A DNA stretch of 64,000 nt, from assembly GCF_009176705.1 (NCBI RefSeq), contig NZ_AP021847.1, positions 424,501 through 488,500 of the forward strand. Reading direction: 5' to 3'. Under the pieces are notes generated by a model, which worked only from the letters and a program-made list of their open reading frames with translations, had not been told where the DNA came from and did not search any database. The stretch comes from Pseudoalteromonas sp. A25. GTDB taxonomy: Bacteria > Pseudomonadota > Gammaproteobacteria > Enterobacterales > Alteromonadaceae. Position numbers and translations under genes: made by a program. Shown here in pieces: positions 18,000 to 27,600 of this stretch (position 1 is its first letter; each line of letters opens with the position of its first letter).

Positions 18000-20690
18000 A
18001 TGAAACCTGTGAATATTTCTAAGGGATTAGCGCTTTCAGTATTAACACTTGCACTTACAGCATGTGGTGGTGGCAGTAGCGATACGCCAGCAACCCCTGA
18101 TAGCAATGAAGTAACAACACCCGTAACGCCACCTGTCACGCCAACAGAGCCTGAAAACCAAGCACCTGTTATTGAAGCTGCTTCTGCTCTTCAAGTGCAA
18201 GAGCGCGCTCAGTTCAGTTTTACGGCGCAGGCCAGCGATGCAGACGGCGAAGTGACTAGTTACTCGTGGGAACAAACAGCAGGTACTGGCATAGAATTAT
18301 CAAGCCTTGACTCAGATACAATTGAATTTTTAGCACCTGAAATTACAGAAGACCAAAACATTACGCTTACGCTCACTGTAACAGATGACAAAGAAGCAAC
18401 CACAAGCCAAGAATTTAATATCTCTTTAAAAGCTTACGGACAGCCTAGCTCAGATTCAATTACTGACAGCGCATTGTTGTCATGTATTCAAAATGCAGAA
18501 CTCGACTTTGGTGCAACCAATATCGAATGTAACGGTACCCAAGTTGCGCAGCTAACTGGCTTAGAGCTATTTACCAAGCTAACGTCGTTATCTGTTGAAG
18601 GTGGCAAATTACAGAGTATTGAAACATTAAGTTCATTAACTCAGCTTGAGCGTTTACGTTTAAAAGACAATGCGATCACCGACTTTGCAGCGGCTAATTC
18701 ATTAGTAAACTTAACCGAATTATCACTGTCGGCAGATTCAAGTAATACGCTGAGTAATTTAGATTTTACAAATTTCTTAAACCTCAAATCACTAGGTGTT
18801 TTTGGCTTAGAAAATAGCAGTCATATTCAGTTTGATCTATCGACACTGCCTGTGAACCTGACGGCGTTATCACTGCATCAAGTTTCTAATGTGTACTCTT
18901 CTGACTTGTCAGCATTTACGCAATTGGAAAAACTAAGCCTCAAGCTTAAAAACAACATAGAGTCGCTTTCGTTTTTAACTAAAATGCCTAATATTCAAGA
19001 GCTCGAGATAGAACTTAGAGACTCTTACAATAGCTTTAGTGACCCAAGTGCATTTGCAGTAACGCCTAACTTAACCAAGCTATCGCTTGTTTATAGCAAT
19101 ATCAGTGATTATAGTTTTATTGGTGATTTAACTCAGTTAAAACAGCTAAATATCACCAATGGATATCGCTATAATGCTCGACCACTTGATGCGAGTTCAA
19201 TGAGCTCTCTGACTAGCTTAGAAAGCTTAAAACTTAATGGGGTTAAGCTAGAGAACCATGGCAAACTTAGCCAGCATTCGGCTCTTAAAGAGCTGCAACT
19301 AAGTTATAACCTAATCAACTCGGTTGGCTTTTTAGAAAGCATGAGCGAATTGACCAGCCTTGAGATCAGCAATAACGACATAATAGATATGGGTTGGCTA
19401 AAGTTTGCACCTAAATTAGAGCACTTATCACTAAAAAACTTAAGTACAGACGCCCAGTTCAGCACGGTTAGCTCACTACCTCAGCTCAAAAGCCTTCATA
19501 TTGAGTATGATAGTTATTATAATACAAGTTTTGACGTGAAAGATTTAGAGCAATTAAGTAACCTAGAAACCTTAAGATTAGATATTCAAACAATTACAAA
19601 TATTGACAAGTTACAGTCTTTATCAAAGTTAAAATCACTAGATTTAGAGCAGTCTGGGTTAAGTTTGCTGCCAAATATTTCAAACCTTAAAGAGTTAGAG
19701 TCGCTTACTCTTATTAACAATTATTCATCTGATACTGCACCTGAAGATTTAACTGGATTAGGAACATCAGCATCGCTTAAGCACTTAACACTTAAAGGTT
19801 TTCGTAAAGTATCTGATTTTTCAGCACTAGAATCTTATACTCAACTAACTGAGCTAAAACTGAGTAACTTTGATGCCTCTGATATCACCCCTATCTCAAC
19901 GCTCACTGGGCTCAAAACGTTAGTAATATCTAACTTTAATGAGCTCATATACGTTAACTCATTGAGCAACCTAGTTAACTTACAGAGCCTAGATCTTAGC
20001 TCTAACAATTTCTTATACTGTACTGACGTAGAAACACTGAAAACCACGTTTGCAGATATTGACTCTAGCGAGTTCCCTTATAACTGTATTGATAAGCCAA
20101 TTGATTACAGTGTGCTGGTTGATGAAAATTTAAGAAACTATTTTAGATCAAATAATTATAAAGATGCCTCTAAAGTTAATTACTTAACTATAGAGATGTC
20201 TGAAGTATCTTCTTTGGCAGGTATTGAGCAGTTTGAGAACTTACAAGGTTTAACCTTTAGGCATTTAACTGACTTATCGGTAATTGATAGTGCCACACTG
20301 AGTCAATTGCCAAACCTAAATAAGATCAGATTTGATTATAATCGCTTTACCACGTTAGAGAGTTTGTCATTACCAAGCACAGTGACCGAGTTACATATCG
20401 AAGATCACAATGTAACACTTAGCCTTAAAAACTTTAACGCTCCAAGCCTGACCAAGTTGAGCCTTAGATGGCTAACATTAAGTGATACCGAATCGTTATC
20501 TGGCTTTACAAACCTTACCAGCCTAGACCTGTACCGCGCTAACATTACAGATCTGACGCCAATCTTCACACTAACCAACTTGCAGCAGTTAGACTTAAGA
20601 GACAACAGCAATATTGGCTGTGATCAGCTGGCACAATTAAAAGCTAAGCTAACAAACACAAACATATACTCACCTTACCAGTGTAGATAA
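18000..20690 (+). CDS. Leucine-rich-repeat surface lipoprotein with PKD/cadherin-like domain
   Basis: 896 residues. Lipobox LTAC with Cys22, followed by a glycine/serine and proline/threonine-rich linker. Residues about 55-145 form an Ig-like PKD or cadherin-type domain (NQAPVIEAASALQV...SDADGEVTSYSWEQTAG). The rest is about twenty leucine-rich repeats of 20-24 residues (LTSLSVEGGKL, LERLRLKDNAITDF, LTSLEISNNDIIDM) in the internalin-like style. These form a curved binding surface. Paired cysteines (CTDVETL...YNC and GCDQL...YQC) cap repeat blocks. Its place at the cell surface and a role in binding proteins or polysaccharides follow from the domains; the ligand is unknown. Confidence 0.82.
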   Translation: MKPVNISKGLALSVLTLALTACGGGSSDTPATPDSNEVTTPVTPPVTPTEPENQAPVIEAASALQVQERAQFSFTAQASDADGEVTSYSWEQTAGTGIELSSLDSDTIEFLAPEITEDQNITLTLTVTDDKEATTSQEFNISLKAYGQPSSDSITDSALLSCIQNAELDFGATNIECNGTQVAQLTGLELFTKLTSLSVEGGKLQSIETLSSLTQLERLRLKDNAITDFAAANSLVNLTELSLSADSSNTLSNLDFTNFLNLKSLGVFGLENSSHIQFDLSTLPVNLTALSLHQVSNVYSSDLSAFTQLEKLSLKLKNNIESLSFLTKMPNIQELEIELRDSYNSFSDPSAFAVTPNLTKLSLVYSNISDYSFIGDLTQLKQLNITNGYRYNARPLDASSMSSLTSLESLKLNGVKLENHGKLSQHSALKELQLSYNLINSVGFLESMSELTSLEISNNDIIDMGWLKFAPKLEHLSLKNLSTDAQFSTVSSLPQLKSLHIEYDSYYNTSFDVKDLEQLSNLETLRLDIQTITNIDKLQSLSKLKSLDLEQSGLSLLPNISNLKELESLTLINNYSSDTAPEDLTGLGTSASLKHLTLKGFRKVSDFSALESYTQLTELKLSNFDASDITPISTLTGLKTLVISNFNELIYVNSLSNLVNLQSLDLSSNNFLYCTDVETLKTTFADIDSSEFPYNCIDKPIDYSVLVDENLRNYFRSNNYKDASKVNYLTIEMSEVSSLAGIEQFENLQGLTFRHLTDLSVIDSATLSQLPNLNKIRFDYNRFTTLESLSLPSTVTELHIEDHNVTLSLKNFNAPSLTKLSLRWLTLSDTESLSGFTNLTSLDLYRANITDLTPIFTLTNLQQLDLRDNSNIGCDQLAQLKAKLTNTNIYSPYQCR

Positions 20691-20698
20691 TGTAAAAA

Positions 20699-20723
20699 GT
20701 AAGGCTCACATAGTGAGCCTTAC
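20699..20723. terminator. Strong hairpin after the LRR lipoprotein gene
   Basis: GTAAGGCTCAC pairs perfectly with GTGAGCCTTAC (11 bp) around ATA, eight bases after the stop. An A-run lies on the left, so the U-tract would serve minus-strand transcription; it may still end the lipoprotein transcript. Confidence 0.6.
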
Positions 20724-20772
20724 AACCAACATATAACTTTATCAGCTGCTTATATTTTAACGGAGTTCCTTC

Positions 20773-20895
20773 TTTTTAAATCAGACAGCCATAATTAAAT
20801 TACTAAAAGAGTGACCATCCAAAGCCCGTACTTTTGATATTTTTATGTCAAAAGCGCCTCTTCAATCTACTTTTTGCTTTTATCCGAGATATTTG
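20773..20895 (+). repeat. Solo left end of the REP-type transposase element
   Basis: 123 bp almost identical (about two internal differences) to 21713-21835, the left end of full element A. It stops at ATTTG, where the full element continues with GCGTT. No transposase follows. It is a direct repeat 940 bp from the full copy and brackets the gene at 21048. The remaining bases 20896-21047 hold nothing else clear. Confidence 0.75.
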
Positions 20896-21047
20896 ATCTA
20901 AGGTCGTTGCCCAATATACGCTCAGATCTATCCCCATCATCAGAGCTAGGTTACTTTCTCTCCGCAACCGATTGTCAGAGCAGACCAGTCCATTTTCAAA
21001 TTTATGTTTGAATGAATGAGACTCTCACTTAACCTTAGGGGATCGTT

Positions 21048-21569
21048 ATGTTGTTCATATCTGTGCTGTTGGCGTTAACTTCTCTACTTTTAATCATAAA
21101 TAAACCTTTTAAGAAGCGCATCAATCAATATGGTGAAACGTACTTAATTCCGGTTTATATTCCATTAGACAATGTACGTGCGGGAAAACTTGCACTTTAC
21201 TGTGCATTACTCGCAGCTACTTGTGCCGTATGTATCACCTATATACTCGATATTACAACCGCAGAAACCGAAGATATGATGGTGTATTGGGTCATTATCA
21301 GTGTCACAGGTGTATTAATTGCTTTGATCAGCAATGCGTTTTTTGCTGTCTATTTGGCCAAAAAGCTAATCGAACATTTGGATAAGGCTGCGCTAAAATA
21401 CGAAGGTATTTGCAAACCTTTCTCAGACAGAGTAGGGGTAATGGTTGGCATTGCATCATTTTATTTGTTTTTGTATGACATGATGATGCGTATACCTGCT
21501 TTAAAAAATGGAATCGACAATTTCTTTTCGTTTTTAGGAGACGCATTACACTACGTTGTTATCTGGTAA
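21048..21569 (+). CDS. Unknown small membrane protein, 173 aa
   Basis: AGGGGATCGTT precedes the ATG. About four hydrophobic segments are seen: residues 1-17, 45-67, 80-105 and 129-148. The first loop is basic (KKRINQYGETYLIP). No family is recognised. It lies alone between two copies of the transposase-element left end (20773 and 21713), so it may be passenger DNA captured between repeats. Confidence 0.55.
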   Translation: MLFISVLLALTSLLLIINKPFKKRINQYGETYLIPVYIPLDNVRAGKLALYCALLAATCAVCITYILDITTAETEDMMVYWVIISVTGVLIALISNAFFAVYLAKKLIEHLDKAALKYEGICKPFSDRVGVMVGIASFYLFLYDMMMRIPALKNGIDNFFSFLGDALHYVVIW

Positions 21570-21712
21570 TGTAGTAGAGCAGTAAGCGTGCTTTTGTATG
21601 AATTAAGTGCTGCTAGGGGGGGCGTTGATAGAGCTTGTATCAGCAGGCAAAGTGCAAGATCTGACCCCATTTGTTCTTGTAGCTCACAAACTTGCAAGAG
21701 CGGCTTACAGCT

Positions 21713-22969
21713 TTTTTAAATTAGACAGCCATAATTAAATTACTAAAAGAGTGACTATCCAAAGCCCGTACTTTTGATATTTTTATGTCAAAAGCGCCTC
21801 TTCAATCTACTTTTTGCTTTTATCCGAGATATTTGGCGTTAATTGCAAAGTGCTAGGCAGAGCTCTACCTACTTTGACAGCATGATTGTGGTTACGAATT
21901 TAGGGTTGTCACGTGGTTTAGCCGAAAAGCTTTTCGCAATGACTAATGCCAGTTCGCCGTTTTACTTCTAAATGCGTGTAATAACCATCCAGTTTATTAG
22001 GTCGCCCTACTGCGCCTTTGAACACTTTGGTGAATTGCGTGGTGAGCTTTAGCCAGTTTTCAGGGGCGATGTTTAGTCTCTCTAAAATAGGGAGAGTGCG
22101 CTGCTCTATGTGCCCGCGTTTGTCTTCTCGCATACAGCGACCAGTGAGTTCCACTAACTCTAAGTACGACTTTAACTCAAAGGGGAGCCCTTTGGGTATG
22201 TGTTTTCTGGGGCTGCCTGCAAAACGGGCGAGTTGTTTGGGTTGTTTTGCATCTTTGGCGGCTTTAATTCGCTTTTGTACGCTGGTGTGGTCAGAGTCTT
22301 CTGGGGTTTTAGCCATCTTAGCCCTAATGGGGTTTAGGTCGACATACGCCATGCATGCAGCTACTGCGGCTTCATCTAGCAGTGCTTGGGATTTAAACCG
22401 CCCTTCCCAAAATCGGCCTGTGCAGTTATCTTCTTTATTGGCTTTTCTGGCTATATCTTCATTAAGTACTCGCATAAACCAACTGATATCCGCCAGTCGT
22501 TCACGATAATCGGCAATGGTGCGATTTAAAAAGAATTGCTGTGCCTTATCTAGCTTGTCGCCTTGTAGATATTTTTGCGTAAGCAGCGTACCTTTGAATA
22601 ATTTGTGCCAACGTATAAGTATGGCTTTATCATTCAACCGTTTTGCTTTTTTATCATCTACATACAACACAATATGCGTATGGTTACTCATCACCGCATA
22701 GGCACATACATCAATACAAAATACTTTGGCCAACGCCAGCAGTTTGTCTTCTACCCATTGTCTGCGATGCTCATAGCTTTTGCCCGTTATCGTGTCATCA
22801 CCGCACAAAAATGCACGGCGAACACACCGTGATATACAGTGATAATATTTGGTATCAACAAGACTTATCTGCCTTTTACGTGCCGTCGCCATCGAAGCTG
22901 CCTACCTTTTAATCAGATAAATAAAAGATAGGCAATGAATGAAAAATAAACAAATAAAAGTGGGTGTCT
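21713..22969 (-). mobile_element. REP-type transposase element A, complete
   Basis: Contains one transposase gene on the minus strand, with a left end of about 200 bp shared with element B (38002-39261) and the solo copy at 20773. The right end is a 71-bp unit (22899-22969) with an imperfect hairpin: TGCCTACCTTTTA against TAAAAGATAGGCA. The unit ends in AAAGTGGGTGTCT. No terminal inverted repeats join the two ends, and no target duplication was seen, as expected for single-strand HUH elements. Boundaries are inferred by comparing copies. Confidence 0.75.
21918..22892 (-). CDS. REP-associated (Y1/HUH-type) transposase, full length
   Basis: 324 residues. The HUH-like motif is SNHTHIVLYV (about residues 69-78), followed by the conserved block GRFWEGRFKSQALLDE and the DLNPIRAKMA motif of IS200-like and REP-associated transposases. 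The protein is longer than IS200 TnpA and has a C-terminal extension of about 100 residues. Its copy at 38210 differs at only a few residues, so the element moved recently. A catalytic tyrosine in the usual helix (after ISWFMRVLNED) is not obvious, since that segment reads IARKANKED. Catalysis by another Tyr, or loss of activity, should be considered. Confidence 0.85.
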   Translation of the reverse strand: MATARKRQISLVDTKYYHCISRCVRRAFLCGDDTITGKSYEHRRQWVEDKLLALAKVFCIDVCAYAVMSNHTHIVLYVDDKKAKRLNDKAILIRWHKLFKGTLLTQKYLQGDKLDKAQQFFLNRTIADYRERLADISWFMRVLNEDIARKANKEDNCTGRFWEGRFKSQALLDEAAVAACMAYVDLNPIRAKMAKTPEDSDHTSVQKRIKAAKDAKQPKQLARFAGSPRKHIPKGLPFELKSYLELVELTGRCMREDKRGHIEQRTLPILERLNIAPENWLKLTTQFTKVFKGAVGRPNKLDGYYTHLEVKRRTGISHCEKLFG

Positions 22970-23064
22970 TGTTTATTTTTTTTTGGAAACTGCCTACCTT
23001 TTAATCAGATAAATAGAAGATAGGCAATGAATGAAAAATAGACAAATAAAAGTGGGTGTCTTGT

Positions 23065-23370
23065 TTATTTATTTAATAATTTGTGCCAACGTATAAGTAT
23101 GGCTTTATCACTCAAGCGCTTTGCTTTTTTATCATCTACATACAACACAATATGCGTATGATTACTCATCACCGCATAGGCACATACATCAATGCAAAAC
23201 ACTTTGGCAAGCGCTAGCAGTTTGTCTTCTACCCATTGTCTGCGGTGCTCATAGCTTTTACCCGTTATCGTGTCATCACCACACAAAAATGCACGCCGAA
23301 CACACCGTGATATACAGTGATAATATTTGGTATCAACAAGACTTACCTGTCTTTTACGTGCCGTCGCCAT
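23065..23370 (-). pseudogene. Truncated REP-type transposase (N-terminal 97 codons)
   Basis: Nearly identical to the first 97 residues of the transposase at 21918, including the NHTHIVLYV motif, and then cut after LIRWHKL by the 71-bp unit that ends at 23061. The C-terminal two thirds are missing, so it cannot be active. Its own right-end unit follows at 23377. Confidence 0.85.
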
Positions 23371-23557
23371 CGAAGCTGCCTACCTTTTAATCAGATAAAT
23401 AAAAGATAGGCAATGAATAAAAAATATACAAATAAAAGTGGGTGTCTGATTTAATTAATAAAAGATAGGCAATGAATGAAAAATATACAAATAAAAGTGG
23501 GTGTCTATTTTAATTTAATTACGTGCCGTCGCCATCGAAGCTGCCTACCTTTTAATC

Positions 23558-23943
23558 TCATAAATAAAAGATAGGCAATGAACGAAAAATATACAAATAA
23601 AAGTGGGTGTCTTGTTTATTTTTCCTTAAATTTGCGCTGCCATTTTTTTTGTTTGCTGCACCTTTCATATCCACTATATTACTGACTTCATCAGCAGTCA
23701 CATCATTAACTGTCATGCTTCCGTTATCAGTTTTAATTGTTATAGTGTCACCCTTTACTTCAACGCTTTGAACTGTATCAGAGGCACTGATCTTGCCTGT
23801 TGTCGAGACATCAGCAGTTTTTGTGCGCACATTCGACCCAGTCTTTTTCTCCCATTTATACCCACTCGGATCCGTCCCTGCCAATGGGTTATTCATAATA
23901 TACGAATATGGGTTTATCGACTGCGAGTTCCCTGGAGACTGAA
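23558..23943 (-). pseudogene. Displaced Rhs C-terminal cassette (orphan tail)
   Basis: The frame opens at about 23943 with 28 residues identical to the end of the big Rhs core (QSPGNSQSINPYSYIM, then NNPLAGTDPSGY). It then switches to a different tail (KWEKKTGSNVRTKTADVSTT...). The tail runs about 67 residues, rich in Thr, Val and Asp, and the last 17-18 codons come from the 71-bp unit at 23542-23612. It is therefore cut on the 3' side by a transposon end. A partial unit borders it on the 5' side (23951-23968). The hallmark DPSGY core end marks it as an alternative or former C-terminal toxin domain of the neighbouring rhs gene. Confidence 0.75.
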
Positions 23944-24213
23944 CATACGCAAATAAAAGTGGGTGTCTTGTTTATTTTTAGGTGTCTTGTTTATTTTTTT
24001 TATGGAAACTGCCTACCTTTTAATCAGATAAATAAAAGATAGGCAATGAACGAAAAATATACAAATAAAAGTGGGTGTCTTATTTATTTCGGTTGGTATC
24101 AACAAGACTTACCTGTCTTTTACGTGCTGTTGCCATGGAAGCTGCCTACCTTTTAATCTCATAAATAAAAGATAGGCAATGAATGAAAAATATACAAATA
24201 AAAGTGGATGTCT

Positions 24214-24371
24214 GATTTAATTTGATCTTATTGCACAACTGGTTGATTCAAAGATTAAAATTCAAGCAGGATAGATTAGGTAAAACGACACGAGGCGACT
24301 AAAGTCACCCCGATTGGTCAGTATTGTTTGACAACGGCTGAGCGTCCATATATGTCTTGTTTATTTATAAT
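24214..24371. other. Short stretch after the repeat array; possible transposase scrap
   Basis: On the plus strand, codons FDLIAQLVDSKIKIQAG end in TAG at about 24273, which looks like the C-terminus of a gene whose body is missing. Origin uncertain. The rest shows no gene. Confidence 0.3.
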
Positions 24372-24632
24372 TTAACGTTTCGAATAAATCTTAAACTTTT
24401 TACATAATAGATAATAAACCCCTACAAAAGTTATCACGCTAGTCACTAACAGGTAATTACCATACAATTCCACTAAGTGAACCAACTCGAATTCAAAAAC
24501 TACGAACAACAGTAAAGTATGGGATAGTATTATGCACATTACGGTTGTAATGATAGCCGCTGGTTCAATCCAAAGTTCAGGTTCTTTCTTATTAAATATC
24601 TTACACAATATATAAAAATATTTTCTTAACAT
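24372..24632 (-). CDS. Small membrane protein, candidate immunity partner of the Rhs toxin
   Basis: 86 residues, starting 15 bp after the rhs stop with AGGA seven bases before ATG. Two hydrophobic segments: AAIITTVMCIILSHTLLLFVVF and LLVTSVITFVGVYYLL, with basic ends (KKFKIYSKR). No family recognised. Rhs and other polymorphic toxins are followed directly by the cognate immunity gene, and this is the only gene in that position. A membrane immunity protein fits the hydrophobic C-terminus of the toxin, which suggests action at the inner membrane. Role inferred from position and topology only. Confidence 0.55.
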   Translation of the reverse strand: MLRKYFYILCKIFNKKEPELWIEPAAIITTVMCIILSHTLLLFVVFEFELVHLVELYGNYLLVTSVITFVGVYYLLCKKFKIYSKR

Positions 24633-24647
24633 AATTTTTCCTGCTGT

Positions 24648-27600
24648 TTAGATACCATGCTCTTCTTCACGTCTGCCTAGGATTGAACGATATAAATATT
24701 CAGTAAGGTTTCCTCCTGATAAGTAATCAGCTCCGTAATAAATAGCTGCACCAGCCCAACCTATAGGCCCAGCAAAAGCTAAAGTCCCAGCTGCAATATC
24801 AGCAATACCATCAAGCCCTCGCAGCGCCATTTTTTCTACCGATGAATCTTTTTGTCTCATATTGATAAGATCCATAAAAGTAGTTCCGGCAGTTATTGCG
24901 CTACCGATGATAAATGCATAGTTACCAACTAACCTAGCCTTATCCCATATTTTACCATGGTTCCTAAACCTATCAGACCACCTATTTTTTGTTTGACCAT
25001 AGGTATTTTGAATATAACCTGCGGTTAAACCTGCTGGTGTAATGAAATTATCGTTCAACTTCCCAAGCGACAAACCGTCATCTTTTGTTACGTCATGAAC
25101 TGTTTGATAGGTTTTCATGCCTTTATCATTTTTACCCGTGTATTCCCAACCACTATTTTGTATTGGAGTGGGGTTTTGTTCAGCATAAGACAGTATATTT
25201 TTAGATAATGAGTCTAGGTTCCCACCTTTCTCCTTCTCACCCTCACCACCAATATCTGTCGTCTCTTTTGATGATGGCGTGCTAGATGTACCTGCTCCAT
25301 TTGACTTCTTGTTATGATAATTAGTCCAACCTCTCGCTAACGACTTATCTGCAAAGTTCGCACGGTTTATTGCCCTTTCTTCGCTATTATCATAGGTTGC
25401 AATACTCAAATTACTTGAAGATGCTTCGCCAGCACTTTTAACATGAGAACCTGTTAATTTCGCCTCATACCCACTCGGATCTGTCCCCGCCAACGGATTA
25501 TTCATGATATACGAATACGGATTTATCGACTGACTATTCCCCGGACTCTGTATAACAGGGTCCACACTCATAAACCGTCCAAGGTTATAATCATACACCC
25601 GCCCGTTCATATGAATAAGCTCAAGTTCATCCAAATGCTCGTGGTCAGTAAAGCCGCGGTTAGTTTTAGCTAGGTCTTTATCTTCAAGTTGCGATACCGC
25701 TTTTGACCCCCCACTGCTTTGCCTTGGCTTACCAAATGGGTCAAAGTTACGCTCGGCAATTACTTTACCATTACGGTCGGTAAATAAGCGTGCGCTCCCT
25801 AGGCGGTCTCTATGGGTGTAGCGTATTACAGCGCTTTCATTACTGCCTTGGCTAACAACCGCAATATCGCCAATATACGCACGCCATGTGGTTTTACTGC
25901 CTTCAACCTCTTCTTCATAAGCGCCTGCGTAATAAGTGGTGGTATTACCTTTTACTTGTTTAAAGCGCATATGGTCAGGGCCATACACAAAGGTGCTCGT
26001 GATACCATTTTTGGTGAGTGACGTTGGTTTGTCCATGGCGTTGTAAATGGCGCTGGTGAGGCCATCACCTTGGGTCATATTACCGCGCGCATCGTAACTA
26101 AAGTCCACCCAAGTACCATCGGTTTTATGCACCTTTTTAACGGCATTAGGCAACCCATCTTGCAAAGTGCCATAGTTGTATTCTGAAGCATAATCAGACT
26201 TTTTAGTTAAGTTGCCCACCGCATCATAAGCGTAACTAATGGTGGGGATACCATCTATTTGGTTGCTGGTTAAGCGGTGCAAATTATCATACTCATAGCT
26301 TTCGCTAAAGCTGTGTTGGTTATCAAAGCTGCCTGTGGTTACCGTCATGGCTTTTAAGTTACCAAAGCCATCGTATTGAGTGTAATTCAGCGACATCAGT
26401 TGGCCACCGTGTTCCGTCTCAGTATAGCTGCCAGTCATTTGCCCCGACGCTAAAGAGTAAAACTGCTTTTGTGTTAAGCCATTACCCAGTGTACTTTGGG
26501 TGATATTACCTAAAATATCTTGAGTTGTTACGCTTTGATATACATAGTCGTAGGCGGCATTTTTAACTGACTCTTGATAACCTAAATCGTTATAGGTGTA
26601 CTCTAACGTTAAATCATTCGGGTAGCGCACGCCTTTTACTCGGCCATAGTTGCCGTCATAGAAGGTGGTGGTGGTGTAGCTTTTACCACTACCTGCTACG
26701 GTATGGCTACTTGGGCGACCGAGTGCGTCAAAACCATACGTATGAGTTACACCATTACCGCTGGCGCTGGTCATTTGACCGTAGCCGTTAGTGCCATCAT
26801 AGCTGTAACTGAGTGTTTGCTCTCCGGTTGCGCTGCGCTGAGATACACGTCCAAGCGCATCGGTTAAATAAGTCACTTTCGTGCCATTACCACGCACTTC
26901 TTGTTGCAGCTCACCAAAGCCGTTGTAGGCAAAGGTAGTTGAGCCTTGGTTCGGGTCGTCTACCTTGGTTTTACGGCCCAGTGCATTGTAAGTGGCTTTA
27001 ATTTGATTGCCTGCAGCATCTTCAATGACCGCTGGCAACCCTAAGCTATTATAGCCGTAGTAAGTATTGCCATTTTTCGCATCTTGGGTGTGCACTAATT
27101 GCTTTAGGCTATTATAAGTGCGAGACATTTGCCCAAGGGTAATGCTGTTACAACTTTCACTCACATCTATGGTGGTCTGTAGGCCACTGTAGCCATAGCT
27201 CACTGTCATCGTCCCAGTGCTAGATTGGCCACATTCTTGTGCAACGGTTTTGGTGGTTGGCCGGTTGAGCTCATCAAAACCTGAGTAGCTGGTGCCTATC
27301 CTGTTGCCACCTGATTTATAAGGCATCGACTCAAAGGAGGTTCTGCCTAAGTGGTCAAAGCTCACATCTTGATAAACCCACGTGCCATCAAACGCTTGGC
27401 TGGCAGTACGAATGGTTCTACCTAGTTTATCTTTGTATACACGTACTTCAGGTGCACCTGCGCTGCTTTGTTTAACCACCATCACCGCGTGTGCAGGTTT
27501 GTGTTCATCACCAGTCACCGACTGAATCGCCGTGTACTGAATTGGCATACCATCAGTTTTTTGGCTAAACGGGCGATGGAATTTATCGTAGCCGTAGCTG

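Larger units (their letters stand above)
22899..24213. repeat. Array of 71-bp transposon right-end units
   Basis: Six full units, each exactly 71 bp, begin TGCCTACC and end GTGGGTGTCT or one variant: 22899-22969, 22991-23061, 23377-23447, 23542-23612, 24010-24080 and 24143-24213. Partial units lie at 23456-23506 and 23951-23968, and a GGTGTCTTG scrap near 23981. A further full unit is in element B (39191-39261). Each carries the TGCCTACCTTTTA/TAAAAGATAGGCA hairpin. Remnants of the transposase start codon region sit before the units at 23542 and 24143. A truncated transposase and a displaced Rhs tail lie between units. The array looks like repeated insertion or copy-out of transposon ends. Confidence 0.8.

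Noticed and set aside
22018..22912. Several open frames on the plus strand opposite the transposase
   Set aside because: They mirror the transposase coding sequence and recur at 38289-39159 only because the transposase is duplicated.
22899..24213. CRISPR array
   Set aside because: Repeats are 71 bp with irregular spacing, contain a hairpin and match transposon ends; spacers are transposase or Rhs fragments, and no cas gene is present.
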